Shown: positions 17,677-26,407, counted from the stretch's first letter. The stretch is DNA of 64,000 nucleotides from an uncultured Ruminococcus sp. (GCA_902802795.1 CADCNI010000010.1:1-64000); one strand, 5' to 3'. Made by a program: numbers and translations. The notes: generated from the letters alone by a model not told the origin.

Positions 17677-19116
17677 ATGGAAATCAAAAAAATCCGATTT
17701 CTCGAGCCGGGCAACCGGCCCTACCGACGTTCACTCAAAAACCTGTATGTTTATGACAAATATATCCGTACGCCATCCATCGGGCTGCTGACCTTGGCAA
17801 CGGTGGTGAAGGAACAATACGACGACGTCTTTATGTACAGCGAATCTATTTCCAAAATTCAATGGAAGGACGTACTGGACGCGGATGTCGTATTCATCGG
17901 CATTTTCACCTTCGCCGCCATCCGCGGCTATGTCCTTGCGGATGAAATTCGCCGCCGGTCTGACGCGGTGGTGGTCATGGGCGGACTGCACGCCTCCATG
18001 AATGCTTCCGAAGCCTGCGAGCACTGCGATTATGTGCTGCTGGGGGAGGGGGAAGAGAGCATTCTGGAATTGCTGGACGTTCTGCAAAGCGGGGGTGCGG
18101 TCGATCAGATCAAAGGGCTTGCGTTTTTGCGTGACGGCGAGGTTGTCAGCACGGGCATGCGCTGTCCTCCCGAGAATATCGACATTATTCCCAACCGCGA
18201 TCTGCTCTGGCATTATCAGAAAATGGCGGGGCACAATACGATCTGGGCGCAGGTGCATGCCTCACGCGGCTGCCCGCATAACTGTGACTACTGCGCACTG
18301 GTGCGGCATTTCGGACGGAAAGTGCGCAAGCGTTCGCCGCAGAACATAGTGGAGGATATCCGTTATTCCATTGACTTCCACGATAAAAAGCACTTCCGTC
18401 TTGCCAAAATACTCTGGCTGACCGACGACAATTTCTTTGCCGACCGTCAGTGGGCGATGGAGGTACTGCAAGCCATTATCAACAGCGGCATCCGCTATCA
18501 TTTCACCATACAGGCACGCTATGAGGTGGGATACGATGATGAAATGCTTGCCTTGCTCAAAAAGGCGGGATTTGATGAAATTGCCATGGGCATTGAATTC
18601 CTTGAGGACGAGGCGTTTGAAAATTACCACAAGCAAAGCACCTACCGCGATATTGAGCGTTCCGTGGAGAATATTCAGCGGCACGGGCTGCGGGTGCGCG
18701 GTCTGTTTATCGTGGGCGCGGACAATCACGAAAAGGGCGTGGGCGACCGTCTCGCGGATTTTGTCATCCGCCACAACATCAGCGGCGTGCTGATTCAATC
18801 CATGTACTTCGTTCCCGGTACGCCGGTGTATGAAACGCACAAGGATAAACTGATTCACCGCGACTGGTCGAAATACAGCGGCCATGTGGTGCATTATCCC
18901 GAAAGAATTTCGCCCTATGACCTGCAATGCGAAATCATACACGCCAGCCGTAAAATCTATTCCCGCCGTCGTCTGTTGCAAGCCCTTTTGCATAAACGCG
19001 GTCTGGAACGGCTGCTTTTTGTGGGAGAATATTTCTGGCAAAAGAGCGTTCGCGCCGACTTGAGGGCCGAACTGCCGTACCTGAAAAAGGTGACAGAGCA
19101 GTCGGGACTTTATTGA
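17677..19116 (+). CDS. B12-binding-domain radical SAM protein
   Basis: A 479-residue protein with an N-terminal cobalamin-binding-like Rossmann domain (TPSIGLLTLATVVKE; DADVVFIGIFTFAA; VVMGGLHASMNA; YVLLGEGEESILELL) and a radical SAM core with HASRGCPHNCDYCAL (CxxxCxxC). This is the layout of class B methylases and related oxidoreductases, but substrate and product are unknown. The B12 domain lacks an obvious DxHxxG, so cobalamin may not be bound. ATG 17677 is chosen, with TAGGAGTG at 17661-17668 eight nt upstream; the frame is open from within smc. It interrupts the usual smc-ftsY adjacency. Confidence 0.85.
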   Translation: MEIKKIRFLEPGNRPYRRSLKNLYVYDKYIRTPSIGLLTLATVVKEQYDDVFMYSESISKIQWKDVLDADVVFIGIFTFAAIRGYVLADEIRRRSDAVVVMGGLHASMNASEACEHCDYVLLGEGEESILELLDVLQSGGAVDQIKGLAFLRDGEVVSTGMRCPPENIDIIPNRDLLWHYQKMAGHNTIWAQVHASRGCPHNCDYCALVRHFGRKVRKRSPQNIVEDIRYSIDFHDKKHFRLAKILWLTDDNFFADRQWAMEVLQAIINSGIRYHFTIQARYEVGYDDEMLALLKKAGFDEIAMGIEFLEDEAFENYHKQSTYRDIERSVENIQRHGLRVRGLFIVGADNHEKGVGDRLADFVIRHNISGVLIQSMYFVPGTPVYETHKDKLIHRDWSKYSGHVVHYPERISPYDLQCEIIHASRKIYSRRRLLQALLHKRGLERLLFVGEYFWQKSVRADLRAELPYLKKVTEQSGLY

Positions 19117-19137
19117 CCGGGTAGGGAGTGGCGTATT

Positions 19138-19587
19138 ATGATGATTCGCGAAGTAAATGAAAATGATTTTGACGGATTAATGCGGCTTTACCTTCATCTG
19201 CATGAAACCGAGGCGCCGGAAAGGGACGAACGGGCGGAAACCGTCTGGCAGGGAATTTTGCGGGATGACAATTACCATATTATCGTCGCGGAGGAAAACG
19301 GACAATTGGTTTCCTCCTGTACCTGCGTGATTGTCCCCAATCTGACGCGGGGATTACGTCCGTATGCCCTGATCGAGAATGTGGTGACGCACGCGGACTG
19401 GCGCTGCCGGGGATGGGCGTCCGCCTGTCTGCGACACGCTCAGGAAATCGCCGCGCATGAAAACTGCTATAAAATCATGCTGCTGACAGGGGCGAAAGAT
19501 CAAAAAACACTTACCTTTTACGAAAAGGCAGGCTTTGACCGGACGAGCAAAACCGCATTTGTGAAGAAGCTTCCTTTGAAACAATAA
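19138..19587 (+). CDS. GNAT family N-acetyltransferase
   Basis: A 149-residue acetyltransferase. IREVNENDFDGLMRLYLHLH opens the domain; ENVVTHADWRCRGWASACLRHA is the CoA-binding loop, with CRGWAS in place of the usual RxxGxG/A, a slightly degenerate form; the end LLTGAKDQKTLTFYEKAGFDR is typical. It starts 9 nt after TAGGGAG and 21 nt after the radical SAM stop, and ends at a terminator, so it closes the smc transcript. Confidence 0.85.
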   Translation: MMIREVNENDFDGLMRLYLHLHETEAPERDERAETVWQGILRDDNYHIIVAEENGQLVSSCTCVIVPNLTRGLRPYALIENVVTHADWRCRGWASACLRHAQEIAAHENCYKIMLLTGAKDQKTLTFYEKAGFDRTSKTAFVKKLPLKQ

Positions 19588-19592
19588 AAAAT

Positions 19593-19644
19593 GCAGTTCC
19601 CAAAATCCATGCGGTGTGTCATAGTGGCTGGGAACTGCTTTTTT
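19593..19644 (+). terminator. Rho-independent terminator after the smc gene cluster
   Basis: GCAGTTCCCA (19593-19602) pairs perfectly with TGGGAACTGC (19629-19638), followed by six T. The loop is long (26 nt). Confidence 0.8.
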
Positions 19645-19758
19645 CTGTGAATACATTGCAAAATCCGCTTGTATATGCTATAATCAATAAGTTACATCCA
19701 AAAAATAAAGCGGTTGTATGATTTTAACCAAGGATAAATGAGAGAGGACTGGATTTTT

Positions 19759-20727
19759 ATGGGATTTTTTAAAAGCTTAAAGGAAGGCTTGAAGAAAACG
19801 CGCGACGGCATTCTGGGGCAGATTGACGCGCTGTTCAAACGGTTTACCAAGATTGATGAGGAGCTCTTTGAGGAACTGGAGGAATTGCTGATTGCGGGGG
19901 ATGTGGGCATGCTCACCGCCGAGAAGATCTGCGATACGTTGCGCGACAAGGTGAAATCCACCGGTACCAAAGACCCGCAGGAGGTGCGCGACCTGCTGGT
20001 GGAAACCATTGCCGAACTGCTGGAAGGCGATATGGAAATGCATCTTGACACCAAGCCGTCGGTGATTCTGGTGATCGGCGTCAACGGCGTGGGCAAGACC
20101 ACCACCATCGGCAAGCTGTGCGCCAAATACCGCAAGGAAGGCAAGAAATGTGTCATTGCCGCTGCCGACACCTTCCGCGCCGCCGCCATCGAACAGCTCG
20201 AAGTCTGGGCGGAGCGCGCCAAATGCGACATCGTCAAGCACACGGAGGGCAGCGATCCCGCCGCCGTGGTGTTCGACGGCATCAGCGCGGCCAAAGCGCG
20301 CAAAGCGGATATTCTGATCTGCGACACGGCGGGCAGACTGCACAACAAAAAGCACCTGATGGACGAACTCGCCAAGATCAACCGCGTGATCGACCGCGAA
20401 GCGCCCGACTGCGACTGCGAAGTGTTGCTGGTACTCGACGCGACCACAGGACAGAACGCCATCAACCAGGCACGCGCCTTCAAGGACGCGGCGGGTCTGA
20501 CCGGCATTGTCCTGACCAAGCTGGACGGCACGGCGCGCGGCGGCGTGGTGCTCGCCATCAAGGAGGAACTGGGGGTTCCGGTGAAATTCATCGGTGTGGG
20601 CGAAAAGATCGAGGATTTGCAGCCCTTTAATCCCAAGGCGTTTGCCGCAGCGCTGTTTGAAAACGCCGACAGGGTGGGAGATTTTGACATTAAAATGTTT
20701 GAGGACGAAGATGAGAGCGAAGTGTGA
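19759..20727 (+). CDS. ftsY: Signal recognition particle receptor FtsY
   Basis: SRP receptor GTPase that docks ribosome-SRP complexes at the membrane. 322 residues: a short N domain ([16 protein letters not shown]) and the NG GTPase with G1 [28 protein letters not shown]3 [14 protein letters not shown]4 [10 protein letters not shown] and [12 protein letters not shown]. The acidic A domain of proteobacteria is absent, as in most Firmicutes. ATG 19759 is used (AGAGAGGA 10 nt upstream; the protein then begins MGFFKSL). The stop codon lies inside a copy of the AGTGTGAAATGTGAA repeat. Confidence 0.97.
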   Translation: MGFFKSLKEGLKKTRDGILGQIDALFKRFTKIDEELFEELEELLIAGDVGMLTAEKICDTLRDKVKSTGTKDPQEVRDLLVETIAELLEGDMEMHLDTKPSVILVIGVNGVGKTTTIGKLCAKYRKEGKKCVIAAADTFRAAAIEQLEVWAERAKCDIVKHTEGSDPAAVVFDGISAAKARKADILICDTAGRLHNKKHLMDELAKINRVIDREAPDCDCEVLLVLDATTGQNAINQARAFKDAAGLTGIVLTKLDGTARGGVVLAIKEELGVPVKFIGVGEKIEDLQPFNPKAFAAALFENADRVGDFDIKMFEDEDESEV

Positions 20728-20735
20728 AATGTGAA
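20721..20735 (+). repeat. Copy of the 15-nt AGTGTGAAATGTGAA repeat at the ftsY stop
   Basis: Identical to 9197-9211; in both places the TGA inside the repeat is the stop codon of the preceding gene. Confidence 0.6.
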
Positions 20736-20785
20736 TCTTTAAAACACTTTGCGCCGGAACGCGAAAAACGGAGGTATTTCAATTG

Positions 20786-21394
20786 ATGAAAGAAACGGAA
20801 AAAACAACCTTTGCTGTGGCAACCCACAATCCCCATAAATTAAAAGAATTTGCGAGAATTCTCGCGCCGCTGCACATTGAAATCGTCACCCCTGCGCAGT
20901 GCGGCGGCGAGGACATTGATCCCGTGGAGGACGGCGACACCTTTGAGGCCAACGCGATCATCAAAGCCACTGCCTTTGCCAAGGCGCTGGGTATGCCCGC
21001 GCTGGCGGATGATTCGGGGATCTGTGTGGATGCGCTGGGCGGTGCGCCGGGCGTGTATTCCGCTCGGTATTCGGGCGGCGATGACGACGACAACAACGAA
21101 TTCCTGCTGAAAAACTTAGAGGGCATCCCCTTTGAACAGCGTACGGCGCGCTATGTCTGCGTGATCTGCTGCGCCCGTCCTGACGGCGGATATTTTACCG
21201 TGCGGGGCGAATGTGAGGGACGCATCGGTTTTGAATACAAGGGCGAAAACGGTTTCGGCTATGACCCGCTGTTCTACTTTGAAAGCGGCAAGACTTTTGC
21301 CGAGATTTCGGGGGAGGAAAAAGACCGCCTGAGTCACCGCGGCAAGGCGCTGCGTCTGCTGGCGGAGCGGTTGGGCAATGAGGCTAAGCAGTAA
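20786..21394 (+). CDS. rdgB: XTP/dITP pyrophosphatase (RdgB/HAM1)
   Basis: Hydrolyses non-canonical purine triphosphates (dITP, XTP) to monophosphates, keeping them out of nucleic acids. About 202 residues. Family motifs: FAVATHNPHKLKEF at the N-terminus, DGDTFEANAIIKATAFAK, LADDSGICVDALGGAPGVYSARYSG, GENGFGYDPLFYF and LSHRGKALRLLAERL. GGAGG at 20770-20774 could serve TTG 20783 or ATG 20786; ATG is preferred. It follows ftsY by 58 nt. Confidence 0.95.
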   Translation: MKETEKTTFAVATHNPHKLKEFARILAPLHIEIVTPAQCGGEDIDPVEDGDTFEANAIIKATAFAKALGMPALADDSGICVDALGGAPGVYSARYSGGDDDDNNEFLLKNLEGIPFEQRTARYVCVICCARPDGGYFTVRGECEGRIGFEYKGENGFGYDPLFYFESGKTFAEISGEEKDRLSHRGKALRLLAERLGNEAKQ

Positions 21395-21498
21395 AACCTT
21401 TGAAAAACATCAGGCGAATGGAATCTTTAAAAATTAAACAGATTTTTGTCGAAAAAAGGCTTTTTTTGTTGGGAAGTGTAAAACTTGTCCGGGGCATA

Positions 21499-21527
21499 TT
21501 GAAGAATCCGAAAAAATGATGTAAAAT
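21499..21527 (+). promoter_or_regulatory. Sigma-A type promoter of the yhbY-nadD operon
   Basis: TTGAAG at 21499-21504 and TAAAAT at 21522-21527, spacer 17 nt, 54 nt ahead of the yhbY start. Confidence 0.6.
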
Positions 21528-21580
21528 AAACTTTATTACACGATGCAATACAGAATCAAATGATTTTTGGAGGAAAGTGC

Positions 21581-21889
21581 ATGTTAAACAGCAAGCAAAG
21601 AGCTTTTTTGCGTTCCCTTGCTGCCGATATCGACACCATTGTGATGGTCGGCAAGGGCGGACTCATGGATAATATCGTCAAGCAGACGGAGGACGCTCTG
21701 ACCGCGCGGGAACTGGTCAAGGGCAAGGTGCTGGAAACTGCGCCGCTGGATGTTCGGGAGTGCGCCGAGCAGCTGGCCGCCGCCACTCATGCCGACGTGG
21801 TGCAGGTGATCGGCAGGAAATTCGTACTGTTCCGCGTCAATCCGGAAAAGCCCGTGATCGAGCTGCCTAAGGCCAGGCGCGGCAAATGA
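21581..21889 (+). CDS. yhbY: Ribosome assembly RNA-binding protein YhbY (CRM domain)
   Basis: A 102-residue single CRM-domain protein that binds pre-50S particles. LNSKQRAFLRSLAADIDTIV at the N-terminus, MVGKGGLMDNIVKQ (GxxG RNA-binding loop) and VVQVIGRKFVLFRV at the end fit the family. Start ATG 21581 has GGAGGAAA just upstream. Its last bases overlap nadD (ATGA). Group: yhbY-nadD-yqeK-LCP-rsfS. Confidence 0.92.
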   Translation: MLNSKQRAFLRSLAADIDTIVMVGKGGLMDNIVKQTEDALTARELVKGKVLETAPLDVRECAEQLAAATHADVVQVIGRKFVLFRVNPEKPVIELPKARRGK

Positions 21890-22482
21890 GAATCGGATTT
21901 TTCGGCGGCACTTTTAATCCCCCGCACAACGGTCATCTGAATCTTGCTCGCCGATGGAGCGAGCGGCTGGCACTGGATAAGTTCCTGATTATCCCCACGG
22001 GAACACCGCCGCATAAAGAGGCCTCGGACGTTCCGGGCGAAATGCGTCTGGAAATGTGCCGGATAGCGGCAGCCGAATCGGGCGGTCTGCTGGAAGCCAG
22101 CGATTTCGAGGTCAGGCGGAGCGGCAAAAGTTATTCCGTTATTACGCTGTCCGCGCTGCATGAGATTTATCCCGACAGCGACATCTTTATGGTGATGGGC
22201 GCGGATATGTTTGTGACGCTGGAGACTTGGTATGACTTTGACCGACTCAAAACGCTTGCGACTTTCTGTACCATGCCACGGGATGGGGTTTCGGCGGCGG
22301 AGCTGAACGAATACCGTCGGCGTCTGGCTCGTGTTGGCTGTACGGGCATTGTCGCGGACGAGCCGGAAATGAATATTTCATCCTCCGCTATCCGGGAAAG
22401 AGTAAAAAACGGGCTGTCTGTCGCAGACATGGTACCGTCGGGCATAGAGCGTTATATCCGTGAACACGGATTTTACCGATGA
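21886..22482 (+). CDS. nadD: Nicotinate-nucleotide adenylyltransferase
   Basis: Transfers AMP from ATP to nicotinate mononucleotide, giving deamido-NAD in NAD synthesis. 198 residues. The nucleotidylyltransferase motif GGTFNPPHNGHLNLA is at residues 6-20, MVMGADMFVTLETW carries the substrate loop, and ISSSAIRERVKNG is the C-terminal ISSTxIR motif. It starts on the last codon of yhbY and is followed by yqeK, the usual order. Confidence 0.96.
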   Translation: MRIGFFGGTFNPPHNGHLNLARRWSERLALDKFLIIPTGTPPHKEASDVPGEMRLEMCRIAAAESGGLLEASDFEVRRSGKSYSVITLSALHEIYPDSDIFMVMGADMFVTLETWYDFDRLKTLATFCTMPRDGVSAAELNEYRRRLARVGCTGIVADEPEMNISSSAIRERVKNGLSVADMVPSGIERYIREHGFYR

Positions 22483-22509
22483 ATGATTTGAGAAAGGACG
22501 GATTTTGTC

Positions 22510-23091
22510 TTGGACGATAAGGAAAGAGTCTATTATACCGAGCATATCAAAGGACTATTGTCTGAGTACCGTTTTCAGCATTCCATCAATGTATCCCATC
22601 AGGCGGTCAAACTGGCCCGGATTCACGGCTGTGACATTCACCGTGCGGAACTGGCCGGACTGCTGCATGATGTGATGAAGGATGTAGGCAAAAAAGAGCA
22701 GCTTGCCTTAATGGAACAATATGGTGTGAAGCTCAGTGAGATCGAGCAAAACGCACCCAAACTCTGGCATGCCATTGCGGGAGCGGTGTATGTGAAAAAT
22801 GTCTTACATATCGGGGACGAAGACGTGTTCAACGCAATTCGTTACCATACGACAGGGCGCGCCGGTATGAGTCTGCTGGAAAAGATTATTTACATCGCAG
22901 ACTGTACATCGGAAGAGAGAAATTATAAGGGTGTAGAACGGATATGTAAACTAGCCGTTTCTGATCTCGATGAAGTGATGGCGGAAGCGCTCATGGACAG
23001 TCTGGAAAAACGGCTGGTCGATCATACGCCTATGCATCCTGATACGGTAGAAGCTTATAACGAAGTGATTCTGGCAAAGAAAAAGCAATAA
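22510..23091 (+). CDS. yqeK: YqeK-type HD hydrolase (symmetrical Ap4A hydrolase)
   Basis: A 193-residue HD-domain phosphohydrolase; characterised members split diadenosine tetraphosphate symmetrically to ADP. Metal ligands are in FQHSINVSHQAVKLA (first His), AELAGLLHDVMKD (HD), and AIRYHTTGRAGMSLLEKIIYIADCTS (downstream His and Asp). TTG 22510 is the start, about 11 nt after AAAGGACG. Lies between nadD and the LCP gene. Confidence 0.93.
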   Translation: MDDKERVYYTEHIKGLLSEYRFQHSINVSHQAVKLARIHGCDIHRAELAGLLHDVMKDVGKKEQLALMEQYGVKLSEIEQNAPKLWHAIAGAVYVKNVLHIGDEDVFNAIRYHTTGRAGMSLLEKIIYIADCTSEERNYKGVERICKLAVSDLDEVMAEALMDSLEKRLVDHTPMHPDTVEAYNEVILAKKKQ

Positions 23092-23130
23092 AGGCAGTTT
23101 GGATTCATTCTGATAAGAGGTGCTTTTGGA

Positions 23131-24483
23131 TTGGCGAACAAAAAGAACGGAAAGCGAAAGAAATACAATTATTATAATGACGATGGATTTTTTGGCGGAG
23201 TAGAGGATGATTACGAAAAGTATACCGAGACGATTCCGGGCAATACTTCTTCCGTAGACCTTCATTTTACGCCCAGAGACCCATCCCGCAAAAAGGCACG
23301 TCAGGAGGCAATGGAACAGCGGCGTGCCGCGTATGCTTCGGAACGCAAATCAGGGACATCGAAACAGTCGGGATCCGACGGTTCTTCACGTTCCCAAAAG
23401 AAGGAAAATCAGCAGGTTCTGATGAATAATCGCACCGTGATTATTGCCGCTGTTTTCGTATTGCTGCTGGTTATAATGGCGGCTTCTGCGACCGCAAAGG
23501 CGCTGTACACCTCCAAGACCATGTTTTCTGACGGAGGTGAAAACATAGATGACAGCATGATTCAAGAGCGCCTTATTACTGACGAGCAGAACAGGGATAA
23601 GGTGACTTATTTTCTCATCACAGGTGTTGACAAGAGCAGCATGCTCACCGACTGTATCTGGGTGATGTGTTTTGATAACCAGGCTCACAAGATGAATGTC
23701 ATGCAGATACCGCGAGACACCTATGTTGGCAGCGACAGCGTATTTCCCCACAAGATCAATGCCGTTTATGCTAATCCTCAGACGGTGGACTGGTGTGAGA
23801 AATGCAACCGTGCGGTGACGGAGGATGAAATTGAAAATGACAAGCATACTGTTTGCGGCAAAAAAATCACCTCCCGCACCGAAGGAAATATTAACGCGCT
23901 GATTCGCTGTATCAATAACCGTCTTCATCTGCCGATTGATCATTATGTGTTGTTCGATTTTGCCGGATTTGAAAAGGTGATTGACGCGCTGGGCGGCGTG
24001 GACATTTACCTCGATCAGGAAACGAGGGTTTATCCCAATAAGTATCAGTACGACGTGCTGCCGGCGGGAGACAACCATCTGGACGGCAAAATGGCGCTGA
24101 AATTCATGCGCAACCGCAAAATCTATCTGGAAGGCGACTTGGGACGAGTGAGAGCGCAGCGTAAGATTATTCACGCGATGATGGAAAAAGTAACCAATAT
24201 GTCCACGATGGACGCGCTCGGTGTGCTGACGGCGGCCTATGGCAACTTCAAGACCGACATGAGTCTGGAAGAAATCCGTTCCTTTATCGCACCTGTCAAG
24301 AAATGTGACACCGATTCTTTACATATGTTTGAAATGCCCGGTACCGACCATTGGGTCAAGCCAAATCCTTCCTATTACGTGTGCAACGTGCAGGAAACGG
24401 TGGCGGCGATCAATGAATACATGGTTCCCTATAGCGACGTAATGACGGAAGAGGACATCAACTTTCCCATGCCGCGGGACTGA
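23131..24483 (+). CDS. LCP (LytR-CpsA-Psr) family wall-polymer ligase
   Basis: Membrane-anchored enzyme of the family that attaches teichoic acids or capsule polymers to peptidoglycan. 450 residues: a cytoplasmic, charged tail (1-100), one membrane segment (about 102-118), then the LCP catalytic domain with FLITGVDKSSMLTDCIWVM, NVMQIPRDTYV (conserved Arg-Asp), ALGGVDIYLDQ and LKFMRNRKIYLEGDLGRVRAQR. Inside the domain, residues about 219-245 form an insertion with C222xxC225 and H239xxC242, which looks like a zinc knuckle. TTG start at 23131 behind AAGAGGTG. Lies in the nadD-yqeK-rsfS group. Confidence 0.93.
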   Translation: MANKKNGKRKKYNYYNDDGFFGGVEDDYEKYTETIPGNTSSVDLHFTPRDPSRKKARQEAMEQRRAAYASERKSGTSKQSGSDGSSRSQKKENQQVLMNNRTVIIAAVFVLLLVIMAASATAKALYTSKTMFSDGGENIDDSMIQERLITDEQNRDKVTYFLITGVDKSSMLTDCIWVMCFDNQAHKMNVMQIPRDTYVGSDSVFPHKINAVYANPQTVDWCEKCNRAVTEDEIENDKHTVCGKKITSRTEGNINALIRCINNRLHLPIDHYVLFDFAGFEKVIDALGGVDIYLDQETRVYPNKYQYDVLPAGDNHLDGKMALKFMRNRKIYLEGDLGRVRAQRKIIHAMMEKVTNMSTMDALGVLTAAYGNFKTDMSLEEIRSFIAPVKKCDTDSLHMFEMPGTDHWVKPNPSYYVCNVQETVAAINEYMVPYSDVMTEEDINFPMPRD

Positions 24484-24508
24484 ACGATAATTGAAAGGAG
24501 ATTCCTAC

Positions 24509-24856
24509 ATGGATTCAAAAGAAATGGCGCTTCAGTGCGCTAAGATACTCAGCGACAAGCTGGCACAGGATTTGTCTGTGATTTACGTTCGCGAGGTAAC
24601 ATCGCTTGCGGATTATTTTGTCATCGCCACCGGCGGCAGCTCCACCCATGTCAAGGCGCTGGCCGACGAGGTGGAATTCAAGCTCAAGCAGGAGGATATC
24701 AACCCCGGTCATATCGAAGGACACGGCACGAATTCATGGATCGTCATGGATTACGGCAGTGTGGTGGTTCACGTATTCAGCGAAGAAGCCAGAGAATTCT
24801 ACGATCTGGAAAGACTGTGGAAGGACGGCGAAAAGCTGGCGCTTGATTTTGACTGA
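24509..24856 (+). CDS. rsfS: Ribosomal silencing factor RsfS
   Basis: Binds L14 on the 50S subunit and blocks subunit joining in starvation. 115 residues with SLADYFVIATGGSSTHVKALADEVE, GHIEGHGTNSWIVMDYGSVVVHVFSEEAREFYDLERLW, all typical. ATG 24509 follows AAAGGAG by 8 nt. leuS, the usual next gene, is separated here by a terminator, a GNAT and a broken toxin-antitoxin pair. Confidence 0.95.
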   Translation: MDSKEMALQCAKILSDKLAQDLSVIYVREVTSLADYFVIATGGSSTHVKALADEVEFKLKQEDINPGHIEGHGTNSWIVMDYGSVVVHVFSEEAREFYDLERLWKDGEKLALDFD

Positions 24857-24883
24857 CGGCATCGACAAAATGATTTGAATTCA

Positions 24884-24928
24884 GCGGCGGTTGACCCTTG
24901 CAGTACGAAAAGGGCAGCCGCCTTTTTT
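24884..24928 (+). terminator. Rho-independent terminator after rsfS
   Basis: GGCGGTTGACCCTT pairs with AAGGGCAGCCGCC, followed by TTTTTT (24923-24928). A short TAATGCGTAATTCATAATTCGTAATG low-complexity stretch follows. Confidence 0.75.
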
Positions 24929-24971
24929 AATGCGTAATTCATAATTCGTAATGATATGAGGAGGAATCGTA

Positions 24972-25859
24972 ATGAAACATTTAGGAACCGTGACGCTGGA
25001 AACCGAGCGGTTGATTTTGAGGAAGGCACGCCCGGAGGATGCTTCGGCGATGTTTGCCAACTGGGCGAGTGATGACAAGGTGACAAAATTCATGACGTGG
25101 CCGACATATACAGGCATGGAGGAAGCAGACTGCCGTATCGCCTATTTGTGCGGGGAATATGAAAAGGACAATTATTATGAATGGTTCATCGAACTGAAAG
25201 AAATCGGGCAGCCCATCGGCAGCATTGGCGCCGTGCGTGTTCTTGATGATGTGCAGTTAGCGCACATCGGCTACTGCATGGGGAGCAAATGGTGGGGACA
25301 GGGCATTATGCCGGAAGCACTGGCGGCGGTGATACGGTTTTTCTTTGAACGGGTGGGCGTCAACCGCGTGGAAGCCTGTCATGACGTCAATAACCCGAAT
25401 TCCGGCAGGGTCATGGTCAAATGCGGTATGCAGTACGAAGGCACGCTGCGGCAGTCGGGCTGGAATAATCAGGGCGTCAGCGACCGCGCGTTTTACGGAA
25501 TACTGCGGGAGGAATACCTTGTGAGGGAAAAACAAGAGGTGACGTGGGACGATCTGCGTCAATCCGGTGATTTATTGATGTCATCCAAACGGTATATGAT
25601 AGAGAAAATGAAGAAAATCTATCCGTATTGGTTAATTACCGGTCCGAATTGGTGTGGCATGAGCGAGACAGTGTTTTTGCTTCCCGACGGCTACTATATG
25701 AGCGTTTTTTCCATGCGTGGAGATGAATATGACTGTCTGGGCATGGAATACGGAGAAAAAGCGGAACTCCGACCGGATGATGGCGATCTGTATTGCCTTT
25801 CAGACTATGAAACCCCTGCGCAAATGCTGGAGGATATGCTTGCGGAACATAACAGATGA
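24972..25859 (+). CDS. RimJ/RimL-type GNAT with an extra unknown C-terminal domain
   Basis: A 295-residue protein. Residues 1-175 are a ribosomal-protein-Ser/Ala-type GNAT: LETERLILRKARPEDASAMF, YCMGSKWWGQGIMPEALAAVI (CoA loop) and VNRVEACHDVNNPNSGRVMVKCGM. GNATs of this type normally end near 175. The further about 110 residues (KQEVTWDDLRQSGDLLMSS to the end) contain ITGPNWCGMSETVFLLPDGYYMSV, a beta-rich part I do not recognise. The gene has a good RBS (GAGGAGG) and is flanked by a terminator and a new promoter, so it looks like an insertion between rsfS and leuS. Confidence 0.8.
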   Translation: MKHLGTVTLETERLILRKARPEDASAMFANWASDDKVTKFMTWPTYTGMEEADCRIAYLCGEYEKDNYYEWFIELKEIGQPIGSIGAVRVLDDVQLAHIGYCMGSKWWGQGIMPEALAAVIRFFFERVGVNRVEACHDVNNPNSGRVMVKCGMQYEGTLRQSGWNNQGVSDRAFYGILREEYLVREKQEVTWDDLRQSGDLLMSSKRYMIEKMKKIYPYWLITGPNWCGMSETVFLLPDGYYMSVFSMRGDEYDCLGMEYGEKAELRPDDGDLYCLSDYETPAQMLEDMLAEHNR

Positions 25860-25906
25860 TTATTTTTGAAAAGTCAAAATACGAATGATAAATTTGTTCG
25901 ATTTTA

Positions 25907-25935
25907 TTGATTTTTTGCCTTAAATCGATTATAAT
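25907..25935 (+). promoter_or_regulatory. Sigma-A type promoter of the antitoxin gene
   Basis: TTGATT at 25907-25912, spacer 17 nt, TATAAT at 25930-25935, 33 nt ahead of the antitoxin start. Confidence 0.75.
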
Positions 25936-25968
25936 AAAATTGGATTTTATATGTTTGGAGGGAATCGA

Positions 25969-26199
25969 ATGGTCGTTACGGCGACAGAGTTTAAAACGAA
26001 TTTTGGGAAATACTTGGAAATCTTGGCAAGAGAAGATATATTTATCACTAAAAACGGGAAAACTGTGGCAAAAATGATAAATCCGAATGTGAACGCAGTG
26101 GATGAAATCAGTGGTATTTTATCCGGAGCACTGCCGAGAGATTACGATAGAAAATCCTTAAGGGCGGAGCGGCTGAAAAAATATGAACTTGATGATTGA
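25969..26199 (+). CDS. Phd/YefM-type antitoxin
   Basis: A 76-residue antitoxin. MVVTATEFKTNFGKYLEILAREDIFITKNGKTVAKMI is the Phd/YefM DNA-binding fold, followed by a short C-terminal tail (SLRAERLKKYELDD) that would wrap the toxin. ATG 25969 with GGAGG 7 nt upstream. It overlaps the PIN gene by 17 nt, as in real toxin-antitoxin pairs. Since the toxin is cut short, it may now be a solitary repressor of its own promoter. Confidence 0.88.
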   Translation: MVVTATEFKTNFGKYLEILAREDIFITKNGKTVAKMINPNVNAVDEISGILSGALPRDYDRKSLRAERLKKYELDD

Positions 26200-26407
26200 C
26201 ACGAACATTTTTATTGATGTGCTTACAGAGCGACAACCTTTTTTTACCACTTCTAAAGAGGTTTTAAGTCTTTGTCTTGATAAAAAGGTGCAGGGGTTTT
26301 TATCCGCTTCTTCTGTGACAGACATTTTTTATCTGATACATCGGCATTTTCACAGTAATGAGATTGCATATGAAAAACTCGGGTACATTTTATTGCGGTT
26401 ATGTTGA
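26183..26407 (+). pseudogene. Truncated PIN-domain (VapC-like) toxin
   Basis: MIDTNIFIDVLTERQPFF is a clear PIN start with the first catalytic Asp, and SASSVTDIFYLIHRHF the next helix, but the frame stops after 74 residues where such toxins usually have about 130-140. The second half with the remaining acidic residues is absent from all frames, and leuS promoter sequence begins 9 nt after the stop. So it is a 3'-deleted, probably inactive toxin. Confidence 0.75.

Noticed and set aside
15789..17714. 641-codon open frame on the minus strand opposite smc
   Set aside because: It mirrors the GC-rich third positions of smc, has no RBS or family motif, and smc itself is certain.
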